Shown piece after piece: positions 36,408 to 47,608 of a DNA stretch of 56,644 nucleotides (position 1 is its first letter; each line of letters opens with the position of its first letter). The notes under the pieces are model-generated. The model did not search any database. It was not told the origin of the DNA and was given only the letters and a program-made list of their open reading frames with translations. The stretch covers positions 1-56,644 of the forward strand of contig DJAN01000196.1 of assembly GCA_002429615.1 (NCBI GenBank), in the 5' to 3' direction. Origin of the DNA: Lysobacteraceae bacterium UBA6001 (GTDB lineage Bacteria > Pseudomonadota > Gammaproteobacteria > Xanthomonadales > Xanthomonadaceae). The position numbers and the translations under genes were made by a program.

Positions 36408-37729
36408 ACGAAATCACCGCTTCGCAGGGCATTGCCGGTGTGCTGGACTGGTCGCGGCTGGACCGCGCGGCGCAGGCCCAGGCACTGACCCGTCCGGCCC
36501 AGGTGGTGGCGGCGCAGACGCGCGCCGCGGTCGCCACGCTGATCGACGAGGTGCGCACGCGTGGCGATGGCGCGCTGCGCGAGATCACCGCCCGCTTCGA
36601 CAAGGTGACGCTGGCCTCGCTGGAGGTGGATGAGTCCGAGTTCGCCGCGGCGGAAGCGGCCATCGATCCCGCGCTGCGCGAGGCGATGGTCGAAGCGGCA
36701 CAGCGCATCGAACTGTTCCACCGCGCGGGCATGAGCCGTGACTATGCGGTGGAGACCGCGCCCGGCGTGATCTGTGAAAAGGTCGTCCGGCCGATCGGCC
36801 GGGTGGGCCTGTATGTGCCGGCGGGCTCGGCACCGCTGCCGTCGACCGCGCTGATGCTCGGCGTGCCCGCGCGTTTGGCCGCTTGTCGCGAAGTCGTGCT
36901 GTGCACGCCGCCGCGCGCGGACGGTAGTGCCGATCCGGCAGTGCTGGTGGCTGCGCGCCTGACCGGCGTGGGCCGTGTGTTCAAGCTGGGCGGTGCGCAG
37001 GCGATCGCCGCGATGGCGTTCGGCAGTGAGAGCGTGCCGAAGTGCGACAAGCTGTTCGGGCCCGGCAACAGCTTCGTCACCGAGGCCAAGCAGCAGGTCG
37101 CGCAGGCTGGCGTCGCGGCGATCGACATGCCGGCCGGTCCGTCGGAAGTGCTGGTGATCGCCGATGCGGGGGCCAACCCCGCGTTCGTCGCCGCCGACCT
37201 GCTGTCGCAGGCCGAGCACGGCCCGGATTCACAGGTGCTGCTGCTGTCCGACAGCGCCAGCTTGATCGAGCAGGTGCAGGGGGAACTGGCACGCCAGCTG
37301 GCACAGCTGCCGCGCGCCGATATCGCCACGCGCGCGCTGGCGCAATCGCGGCTGATCCGCGTGCAGGCGCTGGCCGACGCGTTCGAGATCAGCAACCGCT
37401 ATGCGCCCGAGCACCTGATCCTGGCACTGCGCGAGCCACGCGGATGGCTGGAACGCGTGGAGGCCGCCGGCTCGGTATTCCTGGGCGACTACACGCCGGA
37501 AGCGCTGGGTGACTACTGCAGCGGTACCAACCACGTGCTGCCGACCAGTGGCGCGGCACGCGCCTACAGCGGGGTGAGCGTGGCCAGCTTCCAGAACTTC
37601 GTCAGCGTGCAGAGCGCCAGCCGTGCCGGCATCGCCGCGATCGGCGACTGCGCGCTGCGCCTGGCGCGCGCCGAGGGCCTGGATGCGCATGCCAATGCGG
37701 TGGCGCTGCGCATGGAGCAGGCCGCATGA
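36404..37729 (+). CDS. hisD: Histidinol dehydrogenase
   Basis: Zinc- and NAD-dependent enzyme for the last two oxidations, histidinol to histidine. The 441-aa protein has the signature region [20 protein letters not shown], the zinc-ligand block [12 protein letters not shown], and [10 protein letters not shown]. It is joined to both neighbours by ATGA overlaps, so expression is tightly coupled. Confidence 0.95.
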   Translation: MNEITASQGIAGVLDWSRLDRAAQAQALTRPAQVVAAQTRAAVATLIDEVRTRGDGALREITARFDKVTLASLEVDESEFAAAEAAIDPALREAMVEAAQRIELFHRAGMSRDYAVETAPGVICEKVVRPIGRVGLYVPAGSAPLPSTALMLGVPARLAACREVVLCTPPRADGSADPAVLVAARLTGVGRVFKLGGAQAIAAMAFGSESVPKCDKLFGPGNSFVTEAKQQVAQAGVAAIDMPAGPSEVLVIADAGANPAFVAADLLSQAEHGPDSQVLLLSDSASLIEQVQGELARQLAQLPRADIATRALAQSRLIRVQALADAFEISNRYAPEHLILALREPRGWLERVEAAGSVFLGDYTPEALGDYCSGTNHVLPTSGAARAYSGVSVASFQNFVSVQSASRAGIAAIGDCALRLARAEGLDAHANAVALRMEQAA

Positions 37730-38814
37730 GTACCTCACTGCTCGACCTGGTACGTCCGGACCTGCGCGGCTTCGGTGGCTACTCCTCCGCGCGTAGTGCC
37801 ACGGTGCAGGGCGATGTCTGGCTCAACGCCAACGAACTGCCCTGGGCCAATCCCGCCGATCCGCAGGCCCAGTGCCGGCGTTATCCGTCGCCGCAGCCGC
37901 AACCGCTGCGCGAGGCGCTGGCGGCACTGTACGGATGCACGCCGGCGCAGCTGCTGATCGGCCGCGGCAGCGACGAAGCGATCGACTTGCTGGTGCGCGC
38001 CCTGTGCCGCCCCGGTCAGGATGCGGTGGTGGTGACGCCGCCGGTATTCGGCATGTACGCGGTCAGTGCGCGCCTGCAGGATGCGCCGCTGCGCGAAGTG
38101 CCGCTGCGCGATGGGCCGGACGGGCTGCAGGCCGATATCGACGCGATCATCGAGGTCGCACGGGATTCCGCTGCGCGGCTGGTGTTCCTGTGCTCACCGT
38201 CCAATCCGGCCGGTTCAAGCATCGCGTTGGCGGATATCGAGCGCACCGCGCGCGCGCTGCAGGGGCAGGCGCTGGTGGTGGTGGACGAGGCATACGTCGA
38301 GTTCGCCGACTCGCCGTCCGCCGTCGGCCTGCTTGGCCAGCACGAGAATCTCGCCGTGCTGCGCACGCTGTCCAAGGCGCATGCGCTGGCGGCGGCGCGG
38401 ATCGGCTGCGTGATCGCCCAGGCGGAGCTGATCGCGGTGCTGCGCGCCTTGCAGGCGCCTTACCCGGTGCCGCAACCCTGCGCCGACCTCGCCGTGCAGG
38501 CATTGGCACCCGAGGCGCTGGCCCGAACTGCCGAGCGCGTCGCCGAGGTCCGTCGCGAGCGTACCCGCTTGCAGGCCGCGCTGGCGGCCATGCCGGGGGT
38601 GCGCCGGGTCTATCCGTCACAAGGAAATTTCGTGCTGGTTCGCTTCGAGGATGCCGAGTCGGCGTGGCAGGCACTGCTGGCCGCGGGCGTGGTGGTGCGT
38701 GACCAGCGCGCCGCGCCGCAACTGGGTGATGCATTGCGCATCAGCATCGGCACGCCGGAGCAGAACGCGCGCGTGATCGCGGCGCTGGCCGCGTGCCAGG
38801 AGCGCGCCGCATGA
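37726..38814 (+). CDS. hisC: Histidinol-phosphate aminotransferase
   Basis: PLP-dependent class I/II aminotransferase of 362 aa. Visible are the early [10 protein letters not shown], the nucleotide-loop [12 protein letters not shown], and the PLP lysine in [14 protein letters not shown]. Overlaps hisD and hisB by 4 bp each. Confidence 0.95.
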   Translation: MSTSLLDLVRPDLRGFGGYSSARSATVQGDVWLNANELPWANPADPQAQCRRYPSPQPQPLREALAALYGCTPAQLLIGRGSDEAIDLLVRALCRPGQDAVVVTPPVFGMYAVSARLQDAPLREVPLRDGPDGLQADIDAIIEVARDSAARLVFLCSPSNPAGSSIALADIERTARALQGQALVVVDEAYVEFADSPSAVGLLGQHENLAVLRTLSKAHALAAARIGCVIAQAELIAVLRALQAPYPVPQPCADLAVQALAPEALARTAERVAEVRRERTRLQAALAAMPGVRRVYPSQGNFVLVRFEDAESAWQALLAAGVVVRDQRAAPQLGDALRISIGTPEQNARVIAALAACQERAA

Positions 38815-39884
38815 AGCCGATCCTGTTCATCGACCGTGACGGCACGCTCATCGAGGAGCCGGCCGACTTCCAGATCGACCGCTACGAGAAACTGCGCTTC
38901 GTGCGCGGCGTCATTCCCGCGATGCTGAAGCTGCGCGATGCCGGCTACGAGTTCGTCATCGTCACCAACCAGGACGGCCTCGGCAGCGAGGCCTATCCGC
39001 AGGCGTCCTTCGATGGTCCGAACGACCTGATGCTGCAGGTGTTCGAAAGCCAGGGCATCGTGTTCCGCGAAGTGCTGGTCGATCGCAGCTGGCCGCAGGA
39101 CAACGCCCCGACGCGCAAGCCGGGCATCGGGCTGATGCTGCCCTACCTGCAGGACCGCACGATCGACTGGGCGCGCTCGGCGATGGTCGGTGACCGTATC
39201 ACCGACATCCAGTTTGCCGAGAACCTGCGCATCCGCGGCTTCCAGTTGCGCACCGAGCAGTTCGGCGGTGAATGGGACTGGGCCGGCATCGCGCATGAAC
39301 TGGCCGATGCGCCGCGCCGCGCGGTCGTGCAGCGCAATACCAAGGAGACGAAGATCCGCGTCGAACTCGACCTGGACCGCGTCGCCGAGCCGCGCACCGC
39401 CACCGGGCTGCCGTTCTTCGACCACATGCTGGAGCAGATCGGCAAGCATGGTGGCTTCGCGCTGGATATCCGCGCCGAGGGCGACCTGCACATCGACGAA
39501 CACCACACCATCGAGGACACCGGGCTGGCACTTGGCCAGGCGCTGCGCGAGGCGCTGGGCGACAAGCGCGGCATCGGCCGCTACGGCTTCACGTTGCCGA
39601 TGGACGAGACCCTGGCCAGCGCTGCGCTGGACTTCAGCGGGCGTCCGTATTTCGTCTTCAATGGCGAGTTCCGCCGCGAGCGCGTCGGCGACATGCCGAC
39701 CGAACTGGTGCCGCATTTCTTCCGTTCGCTGTGCGACGCCGCCGGCCTGAACCTGCACCTGACCGTGCAGGGCGACAACGACCACCACAAGGTGGAGGGC
39801 TGCTTCAAGGCGTTCGCGCGGGCCCTGGGGCAGGCGATCCGCCGGCAAGGCACGGCATTGCCGTCGACCAAGGGGGCGCTATGA
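38811..39884 (+). CDS. hisB: Bifunctional histidinol-phosphatase / imidazoleglycerol-phosphate dehydratase
   Basis: A 357-aa fusion as in enterobacteria. The N-terminal HAD phosphatase has FIDRDGT with catalytic Asp8 and Asp10. The C-terminal IGP dehydratase (about 170-357) carries the manganese-binding histidine motifs [17 protein letters not shown] and FFDHML. It supplies steps 6 and 8 of the pathway. Confidence 0.95.
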   Translation: MKPILFIDRDGTLIEEPADFQIDRYEKLRFVRGVIPAMLKLRDAGYEFVIVTNQDGLGSEAYPQASFDGPNDLMLQVFESQGIVFREVLVDRSWPQDNAPTRKPGIGLMLPYLQDRTIDWARSAMVGDRITDIQFAENLRIRGFQLRTEQFGGEWDWAGIAHELADAPRRAVVQRNTKETKIRVELDLDRVAEPRTATGLPFFDHMLEQIGKHGGFALDIRAEGDLHIDEHHTIEDTGLALGQALREALGDKRGIGRYGFTLPMDETLASAALDFSGRPYFVFNGEFRRERVGDMPTELVPHFFRSLCDAAGLNLHLTVQGDNDHHKVEGCFKAFARALGQAIRRQGTALPSTKGAL

Positions 39885-40480
39885 GCCGCGTCGCGCTGAT
39901 CGATGCGGGCGGCGCCAACCTGGGCTCGGTGTCCTACGCGCTGGAGCGCCTGGGCGTGCAGGCCACGCTGGTGCGTGATGCCGGCGGCCTGGACGGTGCG
40001 GACAAGGTGATCCTGCCCGGCGTCGGTGCCGCACCCGAAGCGATGCGCCGCCTGCATGCGCAGGGACTGGTGGAGCCGCTGCGTCGTCTGCAGGTGCCGT
40101 TGCTCGGCATCTGCCTGGGCATGCAGCTGCTGTTCGAGCGCTCGGAAGAGGGCGATGTGGAATGCCTGGGGCTGCTTCCCGGCGTGGTGCGTCGCCTGCA
40201 TCCAGCGCTGGGTATCCGCGTGCCGCACATGGGCTGGAACCGGCTGCTGCCGCTGCGTACCTCGAACCTGCTCGACGGCCTGCCGGAGCGGTCTTACGCC
40301 TATTTCGTCCACAGCTACGCGGCGCCGGTCACCGCCGCCACGGTCGCGGCCTGCGACCACGGCGGGCTGTTCTCGGCCGTGGTGCAACAGGGTCGCCACG
40401 CCGGCGCGCAGTTCCACCCGGAACGTTCGGCCGACACCGGCGCCCGCATCCTGCGCAACTTCCTAGAGATTCCCGCATGA
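39881..40480 (+). CDS. hisH: Imidazole glycerol phosphate synthase, glutamine amidotransferase subunit
   Basis: A 199-aa class I glutaminase that releases ammonia for HisF. The nucleophile Cys is in [17 protein letters not shown], and the His/Glu of the triad are in FHPERSA. Overlaps hisB and hisA by 4 bp. Confidence 0.95.
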   Translation: MSRVALIDAGGANLGSVSYALERLGVQATLVRDAGGLDGADKVILPGVGAAPEAMRRLHAQGLVEPLRRLQVPLLGICLGMQLLFERSEEGDVECLGLLPGVVRRLHPALGIRVPHMGWNRLLPLRTSNLLDGLPERSYAYFVHSYAAPVTAATVAACDHGGLFSAVVQQGRHAGAQFHPERSADTGARILRNFLEIPA

Positions 40481-41208
40481 GTTTCACCGTCTATCCCGCG
40501 CTCGATATCCGGGGCGGCCGCGTCGTGCGGCTGCTGCAGGGTGACTATGCACAGCAGACCACCTACGGCGACGATCCACTGCCGCGTGCCCGCGCGTTCC
40601 TGGATGCCGGAGCGCGCTGGATGCATCTGGTCGACCTGGACGCCGCGCGCGCCGGCGGCTACACCCTGGCGCCGCTGCTGCGCGCCATCGCCGACAGCGG
40701 CCTGCAGGTCCAGACCGGCGGCGGCGTGCGCGCTCGCGAGGATCTGCTGCGCCTGTTCGATGCCGGCGCCGCGCGCGTGGTGATCGGTTCGCTGGCGGTA
40801 CGCGAGAGTGCCAAGGTGATCGAATGGCTGCATGAGTTCGGTCCCGAGCGCATCACCGTCGCCCTGGACACGCGGCAGGATGCCGACGGGCGCTGGCGCC
40901 TGCCGGTGCAAGGCTGGACCGACACCGCCGGCGAAGAGCTGGACGTGCTGGCGCGCCGCTACGCCGATGCCGGCCTGCGTCATCTGCTGTGCACCGACAT
41001 CGCCCGCGACGGCATGCTGTCCGGGCCGAACATGGCGCTGTATGCGTTGCTGCGCGAGTGGGTGCCGCAGCTGCGGGTGCAGGTATCGGGCGGCGTGCGC
41101 GATCTGGATGACGTCGCCGCCGCGCGCGCCGCCGGCTGCGCCGGCGTGGTGCTGGGCAAGGCGCTGCTGGAGCGGCGATTCGAACTGCGCGAGGCCCTGG
41201 CATGCTGA
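40477..41208 (+). CDS. hisA: ProFAR isomerase (phosphoribosylformimino-AICAR-P isomerase)
   Basis: A 243-aa TIM-barrel isomerase. The N-terminal half has [19 protein letters not shown] with the catalytic Asp, and the second half has the general acid region [16 protein letters not shown]. Its end overlaps hisF by 7 bp. Confidence 0.95.
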   Translation: MSFTVYPALDIRGGRVVRLLQGDYAQQTTYGDDPLPRARAFLDAGARWMHLVDLDAARAGGYTLAPLLRAIADSGLQVQTGGGVRAREDLLRLFDAGAARVVIGSLAVRESAKVIEWLHEFGPERITVALDTRQDADGRWRLPVQGWTDTAGEELDVLARRYADAGLRHLLCTDIARDGMLSGPNMALYALLREWVPQLRVQVSGGVRDLDDVAAARAAGCAGVVLGKALLERRFELREALAC

Positions 41209-41978
41209 GTCATCGCATCATTCCTTGCCTGGATGTGCGCGACGGGCGCGTGGTCAAGGGCGTGCGCTTCCGCGATCACGTCGACATGGGCGATATCGCC
41301 GAGCTGGCCCTGCGTTACCGCGACCAGGGCGCCGATGAGCTGGTGTTCTACGACATCGGCGCCAGCCCGCAGGCGCGTTCGGTGGACGTGCAGTGGATCG
41401 AGCGCGTCTCGCGGCTGATCGACATTCCGTTCTGCGTCGCGGGCGGCATCGGCGACGTGGAAACGGCGCGCCGGGTGCTGCACGCCGGTGCCGACAAGAT
41501 TTCCATCAACTCGCCGGCGCTGGGCCGGCCCCAGCTGATCGCCGAACTCGCCGAGGCCTTCGGCGAGCAGTGCGTGGTGGTGGGCGTGGACTCCATCCGC
41601 GAAGCCGATGGCGAATGGCGTGTGCGCCGTTATACCGGCGATCCCGACAAGACCCAGGCGCTGTCGATCCGCACGCTGGACTGGATCGACGAAGCGCAAC
41701 GGCTGGGGGCGGGCGAGATCGTGCTCAACTGCATGGATAGCGACGGCGTGCGCCGCGGCTACGATCTCGTGCAGCTGGGCGAGGCGCGCGCACGTTGCCG
41801 GGTACCGTTGGTGGCGTCCGGTGGCGCGGGCGAGATGGCGCACTTCGCCGATGCATTCGAACAGGCCGACGTGGACGGTGCGCTGGCCGCCAGCGTCTTC
41901 CACAGCGGCGCCATCGCCATTCCCGCACTCAAGCGCTACCTGCGCGAACGCCAGATCGAGGTCCGTGATGTCCAGTGA
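41202..41978 (+). CDS. hisF: Imidazole glycerol phosphate synthase, cyclase subunit
   Basis: A 258-aa TIM barrel homologous to His[19 protein letters not shown] bears the catalytic Asp, and the second catalytic Asp is in [13 protein letters not shown]. Works with HisH to form IGP and AICAR. Overlaps hisI by 11 bp. Confidence 0.95.
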   Translation: MLSHRIIPCLDVRDGRVVKGVRFRDHVDMGDIAELALRYRDQGADELVFYDIGASPQARSVDVQWIERVSRLIDIPFCVAGGIGDVETARRVLHAGADKISINSPALGRPQLIAELAEAFGEQCVVVGVDSIREADGEWRVRRYTGDPDKTQALSIRTLDWIDEAQRLGAGEIVLNCMDSDGVRRGYDLVQLGEARARCRVPLVASGGAGEMAHFADAFEQADVDGALAASVFHSGAIAIPALKRYLRERQIEVRDVQ

Positions 41979-42570
41979 ACGCGATGCCCAGCTCGACTGG
42001 GGCAAGGGAGACGGCCTGCTGCCGGTGGTGGTGCAGGACGCGGCCAACCTGCGCGTGCTGATGCTGGGCTACATGAATGCCGAGGCGCTGTCCGCCACCC
42101 GCGCCAGCGGCAAGGTCACCTTCTACAGCCGCAGCAAGCAGCGGCTGTGGACCAAGGGCGAGAGCTCCGGGCACTTCCTGGAAGTCGTGTCGATCGACCA
42201 GGACTGCGACGACGACACCCTGCTGGTGCTCGCGCACCCACGTGGCCCCACCTGCCACCTGGGGCGTGACAGCTGCTTCCCGGACGCGCCCGCCAGTTTC
42301 CTTGGCACGCTCGACGCGCTGGTCGCCGAACGCGAGCGCGAACGCCCCGCGGGCAGCTATACCACCACGTTGTTCGAGAAGGGCACGCGGCGCATCGCGC
42401 AGAAGGTGGGCGAGGAGGGCGTGGAGACCGCGCTGGCGGCGGTCGCGCAGGGCGACGAGGAACTGCTCGGCGAATCGGCCGACCTGCTTTACCACCTGCT
42501 GGTGCTGCTGCGCGCGCGTGGCCTGGGGCTGGCCGACGTGCTGCGCCTGCTGGAGACGCGGCACCGCTGA
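41968..42570 (+). CDS. hisI: Bifunctional phosphoribosyl-AMP cyclohydrolase / phosphoribosyl-ATP pyrophosphatase
   Basis: A 200-aa HisIE fusion for steps 2 and 3. The cyclohydrolase half (1-115) has [19 protein letters not shown] and zinc ligands in [10 protein letters not shown] and [15 protein letters not shown] [10 protein letters not shown]. The pyrophosphatase half has [13 protein letters not shown]. Last gene of the his operon. Confidence 0.95.
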   Translation: MSSERDAQLDWGKGDGLLPVVVQDAANLRVLMLGYMNAEALSATRASGKVTFYSRSKQRLWTKGESSGHFLEVVSIDQDCDDDTLLVLAHPRGPTCHLGRDSCFPDAPASFLGTLDALVAERERERPAGSYTTTLFEKGTRRIAQKVGEEGVETALAAVAQGDEELLGESADLLYHLLVLLRARGLGLADVLRLLETRHR

Positions 42571-42634
42571 TGCCGCCGTCGGCCTGTCATCCGGCCGGCG
42601 GTACAATCCCCGCCTGTTTTCGCGGGGAAGAACG

Positions 42635-44227
42635 ATGAAGCGACAGTGGGCCTTGGGACTGGTGGGCGCGCTGCTGTGCGCCGGCACGGCGCAGGCGGCG
42701 GAGACCTTCGCCAGCGGCACGGTGTATGAGGAGCGCGACGGACAGCCCGGACGCGGCGCGCGTGATGCCGGCCTGCCGGGCGTGCAGGTCTCCAACGGCC
42801 AGGACATCGTGCTCACCGATGCGCAGGGGCGTTATCGCCTGCCGGTGCGCGATGGCCAGGTGGTGTTCGTGATCAAGCCCGATGCCTATCGCTTCGACAA
42901 CGCCGCCGACGGCCTGCCTGCGTTCTGGCGCCTGTATGCGCCGCAGGGCGGCCCGCGCCTGAAATACGCCACCGCGGCTGCCGACGCGGCCGCGCCGGTG
43001 GCGTGGGATTTCGGGCTGCGTCGCGAGAAGGCAGCGGGCCGGGAAGGTTGGCAGATGCTGGTGATGGCGGACTCGCAGACCGCGCGTGCGGCCGATGTCG
43101 ATTACTACGCCCGCGACATCATCGATCCGCTGCGTGGTCGCACGCCGGCGCGGCTCGGCACGACGCTGGGCGACCTGGTGTCCGACGACCTCAGCCTGTA
43201 CCCGTCGCTCAACCGGGTCACCGCGAGCCTGCAGGTGCCGTGGTTCCACGTGCCGGGCAACCATGACCTCAACTTCGACGCCGCGGACGACGAGGCATCG
43301 CTGAGCAGTTGGCGTGCGGTGTATGGGCCGGACACCTATGCGGTGAACGAGCAGGGCGCCAGCTTCGTGTTCCTCGATGACGTGGTGTTCCAGCCGGGCG
43401 CCAAGCCGGGCTACATCGGCGGGCTGCGCGACGCGCAGTTCACCTTCCTGGAAAACTACCTGCGCACGCTGCCCAAGCAGCGGCTGCTGGTGCTGGGCAT
43501 GCATATTCCGTTGTTCGATGCCGCGCCGGGCCGCGAGACGTTCCGGCATGCCGATCGCGCGCGCCTGTTCGCGCTGCTGCGCGACTTCCCGCATGTGCTG
43601 GTGCTGAGCGGTCACAGCCATGCCCAGCAGCACTACTACCATGGCGCCGACGAGGGCTGGGCGGGCGCCGCGCCGCTGCACGAGTACAACGTGGGCGCGG
43701 CCTGTGGTGCGTTCTGGTCCGGCGTGAAGGATGCCGAAGGCATTCCGGACGCGACGATGGCCGACGGCACGCCGAACGGCTACGCGGTGTTGAACGTGCG
43801 GCCGGGCGGGGACTACGCGCTGGACTACCACGCCGCGCGCGACCCCGACGATGCGCAGATGTACCTGCACGTGCCGAAGGTGCTGCGCAAGGGCGCGTAT
43901 CCGGCCTGGGGCGTCTACGCGAACGTGTTCATGGGCCAGGACGACACGGCGGTGGAGTACCGGGTGGACGGCGGCGAATGGAAGCCGATGAAGCGCGTGG
44001 TGCAGCCCGATCCGCGCCTGCTGGTGGAGAACGCGCGCGACGACATCGCCGAGCAGCTGCGCGGGTTTGACCGCTCGCCGGAAGCCACGCCGTCGCCGCA
44101 CCTGTGGCGGGCTGCGCTGCCGACCGACCTGGGCGAGGGCGAGCATGCGGTGGAAGTGCGCGCGAAGCTGCCGGGCCGCGACGCGACCGCGAAGACGACG
44201 TATCGGCTGGCGACCGCGACGCCGTGA
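42635..44227 (+). CDS. Secreted calcineurin-like metallophosphoesterase
   Basis: A 530-aa periplasmic or secreted protein with a signal peptide (ALGLVGALLCAGTAQAA). Three parts are visible: an N-terminal beta domain with carboxypeptidase-regulatory-like repeats (GVQVSNGQDIVLTDAQGRYRL), the metallophosphatase core (about 140-340), and a C-terminal MetallophosC-like beta domain. Core motifs are MADSQT, TLGDLVSDD, VPGNHDLN, LGMHIP and SGHSHAQQH; the first D-x-H is D-x-Q here. The substrate is unknown. A CCCCGC/GCGGGG hairpin and TACAAT (42602-42607) precede the ATG, suggesting its own promoter after hisI. Confidence 0.85.
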   Translation: MKRQWALGLVGALLCAGTAQAAETFASGTVYEERDGQPGRGARDAGLPGVQVSNGQDIVLTDAQGRYRLPVRDGQVVFVIKPDAYRFDNAADGLPAFWRLYAPQGGPRLKYATAAADAAAPVAWDFGLRREKAAGREGWQMLVMADSQTARAADVDYYARDIIDPLRGRTPARLGTTLGDLVSDDLSLYPSLNRVTASLQVPWFHVPGNHDLNFDAADDEASLSSWRAVYGPDTYAVNEQGASFVFLDDVVFQPGAKPGYIGGLRDAQFTFLENYLRTLPKQRLLVLGMHIPLFDAAPGRETFRHADRARLFALLRDFPHVLVLSGHSHAQQHYYHGADEGWAGAAPLHEYNVGAACGAFWSGVKDAEGIPDATMADGTPNGYAVLNVRPGGDYALDYHAARDPDDAQMYLHVPKVLRKGAYPAWGVYANVFMGQDDTAVEYRVDGGEWKPMKRVVQPDPRLLVENARDDIAEQLRGFDRSPEATPSPHLWRAALPTDLGEGEHAVEVRAKLPGRDATAKTTYRLATATP

Positions 44228-44264
44228 GCCAACGCGGCAAGCCGCCGCGCCTCCCACCCCCACT

Positions 44265-44346
44265 GTAGGAGCGGCTTCAGCCGCGACCGGGAACCAACAG
44301 GTCGCCACATCGCTTTCGCCAGTCACGCCCCAAACCCGTCCCACAA
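44265..44346. repeat. GTAG-type REP element with composite tail
   Basis: A plus copy at 44265-44287 is followed by CCAACAG and TCCCACAA (44339-44346) at nearly the same distances as in the 8986 structure, but the closing inverted GTAG copy is missing. Lies between convergent genes. Confidence 0.7.
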
Positions 44347-44390
44347 GGGAAGCGGCCTGCCAAACCCATCGCTGGCGCGCAACGCGACAA

Positions 44391-44419
44391 ACAAAAACGC
44401 CTCCACATAGGGAGGCGTT
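44391..44419 (-). terminator. Terminator of the mtn/C13-protease operon
   Basis: Stem AACGCCTCC/GGAGGCGTT (44396-44404 and 44411-44419) with a 6-nt loop. On the minus strand it is followed by TTTTTGTTTG, so it ends the leftward transcript. Confidence 0.85.
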
Positions 44420-44544
44420 CTGCAGGCGATCCTGGCGAGCGAGCGAAGGCTGGCGGGCTGGAATCAAACCGCGGCTGGCGATGGCTGGCGCGGTGGCGGC
44501 ATTCTAATGACTCCGCCGTACCCGTGGCGGAATGCGAATCCCTC

Positions 44545-45477
44545 TCATTGGGACGGTGCCGCGTCCAGCGCCGGTGCGATCGGCGGATACGGATAGGGGA
44601 CGGCTGGCCCCGCATGCAGTCCGGCGCGCCAGTGCGCCAGCGCGGCGCCGATGTGCTTGCCCTGCGACAGCTGCGGCAGCGATGGCAGCTCGCCTTCGGC
44701 CCGCTCGCGTTCGGTGATCGCCGCGCTGGCCATCCGATACGCCTCGGCGAAATCGTCCGTCTGGTTCATCGCATCGATCAGCCAGGCCTGGCCGAAATAA
44801 GTGGCGTTGGAGGTGTTGCCGCAACCGAACGAGGGCCGATCGGCGCGCGCGGCGGTGATCACCAGCGTGTCGGGCGAGCGCAGCCTGGGGATGAAGCCGC
44901 CCGAGTAGCAGGCGGACAGCACGATCACCCGGTGCTTGATGCCCGCATCGTCCAAGGCCTGGCGCAGGTCTTCCGGCGTGATGTAGTCGTAGCCATCCGG
45001 GCCGGCATCCACGTACAGCGCATGATCCTCGGTGCCGTGGGTGGAGACGAACAGCAGCAGGATGTCCTCGTCGCGGTCCATCAGCGCGCCGATGCGCGCC
45101 AGGCCGTCATAGAGGTTGTCGTAGGTCGCCAGGGGGGCGTAACGGCGCTCGCCGAGGTTGTCGGGGCCATTGACCAGCGCCAGGGCATGGCCGGCACCCT
45201 CGAAGCGGCGACTGGCCAGCGTCCGCAGATACAGCACTTCGTTGCGGAACACCGGGTCGGTGGCGTCGCCGGCGAAGCCGAGTACATACAGGTCACTGAT
45301 GCCCGGCCGTTGCGGGCCAAGCGCGGCCAGCGCCGCGGCGAGCTGGGCCTGGTCGCGCGGGTCAGGCGCGACAACCGTCGTCGCGTCCTCGGTCGACGCC
45401 GCCGCGCCGGGCAGCAGTACGGCCGGGGCGAGCGCGAACAGGAGGACCAGCAGGTGGCGGAATGGCACCAGGCGCAT
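44545..45477 (-). CDS. Exported C13-family (caspase-like clan CD) protease
   Basis: A 310-aa protein with a signal peptide from ATG 45477 (RHLLVLLFALAPAVLLPGAAA). The catalytic pair is His147 in FVSTHGTE and Cys190 in VIVLSACYSGGF, spaced as in C13 legumain-like and other caspase-fold peptidases. A longer start at 45537 overlaps the mtnC stop (TGATG) and may provide coupling. The protease probably acts in the periplasm or outside the cell. Its place as last gene of the methionine-salvage operon has no obvious functional reason. Confidence 0.8.
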   Translation of the reverse strand: MRLVPFRHLLVLLFALAPAVLLPGAAASTEDATTVVAPDPRDQAQLAAALAALGPQRPGISDLYVLGFAGDATDPVFRNEVLYLRTLASRRFEGAGHALALVNGPDNLGERRYAPLATYDNLYDGLARIGALMDRDEDILLLFVSTHGTEDHALYVDAGPDGYDYITPEDLRQALDDAGIKHRVIVLSACYSGGFIPRLRSPDTLVITAARADRPSFGCGNTSNATYFGQAWLIDAMNQTDDFAEAYRMASAAITERERAEGELPSLPQLSQGKHIGAALAHWRAGLHAGPAVPYPYPPIAPALDAAPSQ

Positions 45478-45536
45478 GCAGGGAGGGGCAGCGGAAGAGG
45501 CGCCGCCAGTGCCCGAAGGCGCCGGCGGCGATGGCA

Positions 45537-46238
45537 TCAGGCGAAGACGATCTGGTCGAACGCTTCCACGCGCTGGTGCTTGCCCACTTCCAGGCCGCTG
45601 CGCGGCGTGGGGTAGTCGCTGAGGCGGTCGAGCAGGGCGGTGTGCATGCCGGCGCGGCCGGCTGCGTCGAGTTCCTCGACCACGTCGGACAGGAACAGGA
45701 TCTGCGGCGCCGGCAGGCCGATGCTCTCGGCGATCTTGCGGTAGCTGTTGCTCTCGCGCTTCGGCCCGACCTGGGTGTCGAACCAGCCGGAGATCAGCCC
45801 GGTGAGGTCGCCCGCATCGCTATGCGCGAAGAACAGCTTCTGCGCCGGCACCGAGCCGGACGAGTACACGTACAGCGGAATGCCGGCGTCATGCCAGGCG
45901 CGCAGCAGGCGTGCGGCATCGGGGTAGATGTGCGCGGTGAAGTCGGCATCGCGATAGCCGGCTTCCCAGATCATGCCCTCCAGCGCCTTCAGCGCGGTGG
46001 TCTTGCGGTCCTCGTCGATCCACTGCTGCAGGGTCAGCACCAGCTTGTCGTCGGGCGCTTCCTCGCCGAGTTCGTCGGCCACCTGGTTGAGCCAGTGCCG
46101 CACCTGCGGGTGGCCGCCATGCTCGCGCACGAATTTCGGCAGCTCGCGCCGCGCATAGGGAAACAACACGTCCTTGACGAACGAGATGCTGCTGGTGGTG
46201 CCTTCGATATCGGTGAGGATCGCCTGCGGTTGGGTCAT
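45537..46238 (-). CDS. mtnC: Enolase-phosphatase E1
   Basis: HAD-family enzyme of methionine salvage that enolises and dephosphorylates diketomethylthiopentyl-phosphate to the acireductone. The 233-aa protein has [15 protein letters not shown] with the catalytic Asp, the [14 protein letters not shown]er/Lys block, and [12 protein letters not shown]. Starts 2 bp after the mtnD stop. Confidence 0.95.
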   Translation of the reverse strand: MTQPQAILTDIEGTTSSISFVKDVLFPYARRELPKFVREHGGHPQVRHWLNQVADELGEEAPDDKLVLTLQQWIDEDRKTTALKALEGMIWEAGYRDADFTAHIYPDAARLLRAWHDAGIPLYVYSSGSVPAQKLFFAHSDAGDLTGLISGWFDTQVGPKRESNSYRKIAESIGLPAPQILFLSDVVEELDAAGRAGMHTALLDRLSDYPTPRSGLEVGKHQRVEAFDQIVFA

Positions 46239-46240
46239 CG

Positions 46241-46801
46241 TCAGCTCGCCTTTCTCTCGGGTTGGTAGCGGGGGAACTGTCGTGCGATGTCGGTGCCGGT
46301 AAAGTGCCCCACCCAGCCGTCCGGCTCGGTGAAGAAGCGGATCGCCACGAAATACGGCTCGGCGCCCATGTCGAACCAGTGCAGGGCGCCGTCGGGCACG
46401 GCGATCAGGTCGTCCTTGACGCATTCGATCTCGTAGACCTTCCCCTCGACATGCAGGGTGAACAGGCCCGAGCCGGCGACGAAGAAACGCACCTCGTCTT
46501 CCTTGTGGAAGTGCTCGTCGAGGAACTTGGCGCGCATTTCCTCGCGCTTGGGGTTGTCCGGGGCGATGGAGACCACGTCCACGGTCTTGAAGCCGCGCTC
46601 GGCGACGAGGCGGTCGATGTCGGCGCGGTAGGCGGACATCACTTCCTCGGGCGAGGCGCCCGGGGCAATGGCCTGGTTGGCCTGCCAGCGCTCGAACACC
46701 ACGCCGATCGGCTTCAGCGCATCGGCGATCTTCTCGCCGTCCTGGCTGTCGAACAGCGGGGTGTCGGGGTTGTTCTCTTCGAAAATGCGGAGTCTGCTCA
46801 T
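46241..46801 (-). CDS. mtnD: Acireductone dioxygenase
   Basis: Metal-dependent cupin (ARD) of 186 aa that cleaves the acireductone to formate and the 2-keto acid precursor of methionine (iron form). Metal ligands are visible in [16 protein letters not shown] and in ALHWFDMG. In the leftward mtnB-mtnD-mtnC operon. Confidence 0.95.
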   Translation of the reverse strand: MSRLRIFEENNPDTPLFDSQDGEKIADALKPIGVVFERWQANQAIAPGASPEEVMSAYRADIDRLVAERGFKTVDVVSIAPDNPKREEMRAKFLDEHFHKEDEVRFFVAGSGLFTLHVEGKVYEIECVKDDLIAVPDGALHWFDMGAEPYFVAIRFFTEPDGWVGHFTGTDIARQFPRYQPERKAS

Positions 46802-46835
46802 GGCGGCGGCGATGCAGGGGAGGGGGAAGGGCGGA

Positions 46836-47483
46836 TCAGAGGGTAACGCGCAGCTTGCGCAGCTCCAGCTCGCAGTGCAGCAGGAACTCGAAGGCCTCCA
46901 GGTGGCGGCGCGCCTCGGCCATGTTGCGGCCCCAGGCGTACAAGCCATGGCCATCGATGAGATACCCCCACATGCACTGCTTGTCCAGCAGCGCGTCCAC
47001 CTGGGCGGCCAGCACGTTCATGTCCTGGGTATTGGCGAACACCGGCACTTCGATCGCCATCTCGTGGGTGGTGTTGCCCTCGAAGGCCTTGAGCAGCTCG
47101 TAGCCTTCCAGATGGATCTGGCCCTGGCCGGCGAACAGGCGCGAGGCGATGGTCTGCACCGGCGAGTGCGTGTGCAGCACGCAGCCGATCTCCGGGTAGC
47201 GCCGGTACAGCTGGGTATGCAGCAGGGTCTCGGCGGAGGGACGCAGCTGGCGGCCGACCGGGCGGCCGTCGAAGTCCACCACCATGATGTCGTCTTCCAC
47301 CAGCCGGCCCTTGTCGCGGCCGGACACGGTGATCGCCGCGTGCTGGTCGTCCAGGCGGTGGGAGAAGTTGCTGCTGGTGGCGGGCGTCCAGCCGGCCTGG
47401 GCCAGCTCGCGGACATTGCCGATCAGCAGCTGCGCCAGGTCATGCAGGCGCGCGGTGCTGTAGGGGACGGTGGTCTGGTTCAT
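46836..47483 (-). CDS. mtnB: Methylthioribulose-1-phosphate dehydratase
   Basis: A 215-aa class II aldolase-fold zinc enzyme of methionine salvage. Zinc ligands are in LHTHSPVQT and the later His of [13 protein letters not shown]. First gene of the mtn operon; ATG 47483 is chosen. mtnA and mtnK are not in the window. Confidence 0.95.
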   Translation of the reverse strand: MNQTTVPYSTARLHDLAQLLIGNVRELAQAGWTPATSSNFSHRLDDQHAAITVSGRDKGRLVEDDIMVVDFDGRPVGRQLRPSAETLLHTQLYRRYPEIGCVLHTHSPVQTIASRLFAGQGQIHLEGYELLKAFEGNTTHEMAIEVPVFANTQDMNVLAAQVDALLDKQCMWGYLIDGHGLYAWGRNMAEARRHLEAFEFLLHCELELRKLRVTL

Positions 47484-47608
47484 GGCCACATTCTAGGGCT
47501 TTCATCGCGATGCGCGCGATGCGACCCAAACCCCCCCGCGCCGGTCGCCGCCCCCGCGCGGGAGGCGCGCCCCCTCTGTTAAGGGGACGCGGGCCGGCGG
47601 ACGCTGGC

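Noticed and set aside
42571..42634. Attenuator or riboswitch before the metallophosphoesterase gene
   Set aside because: Only a short CCCCGC/GCGGGG hairpin is present in 64 bp; no aptamer-like structure or leader peptide could be supported.
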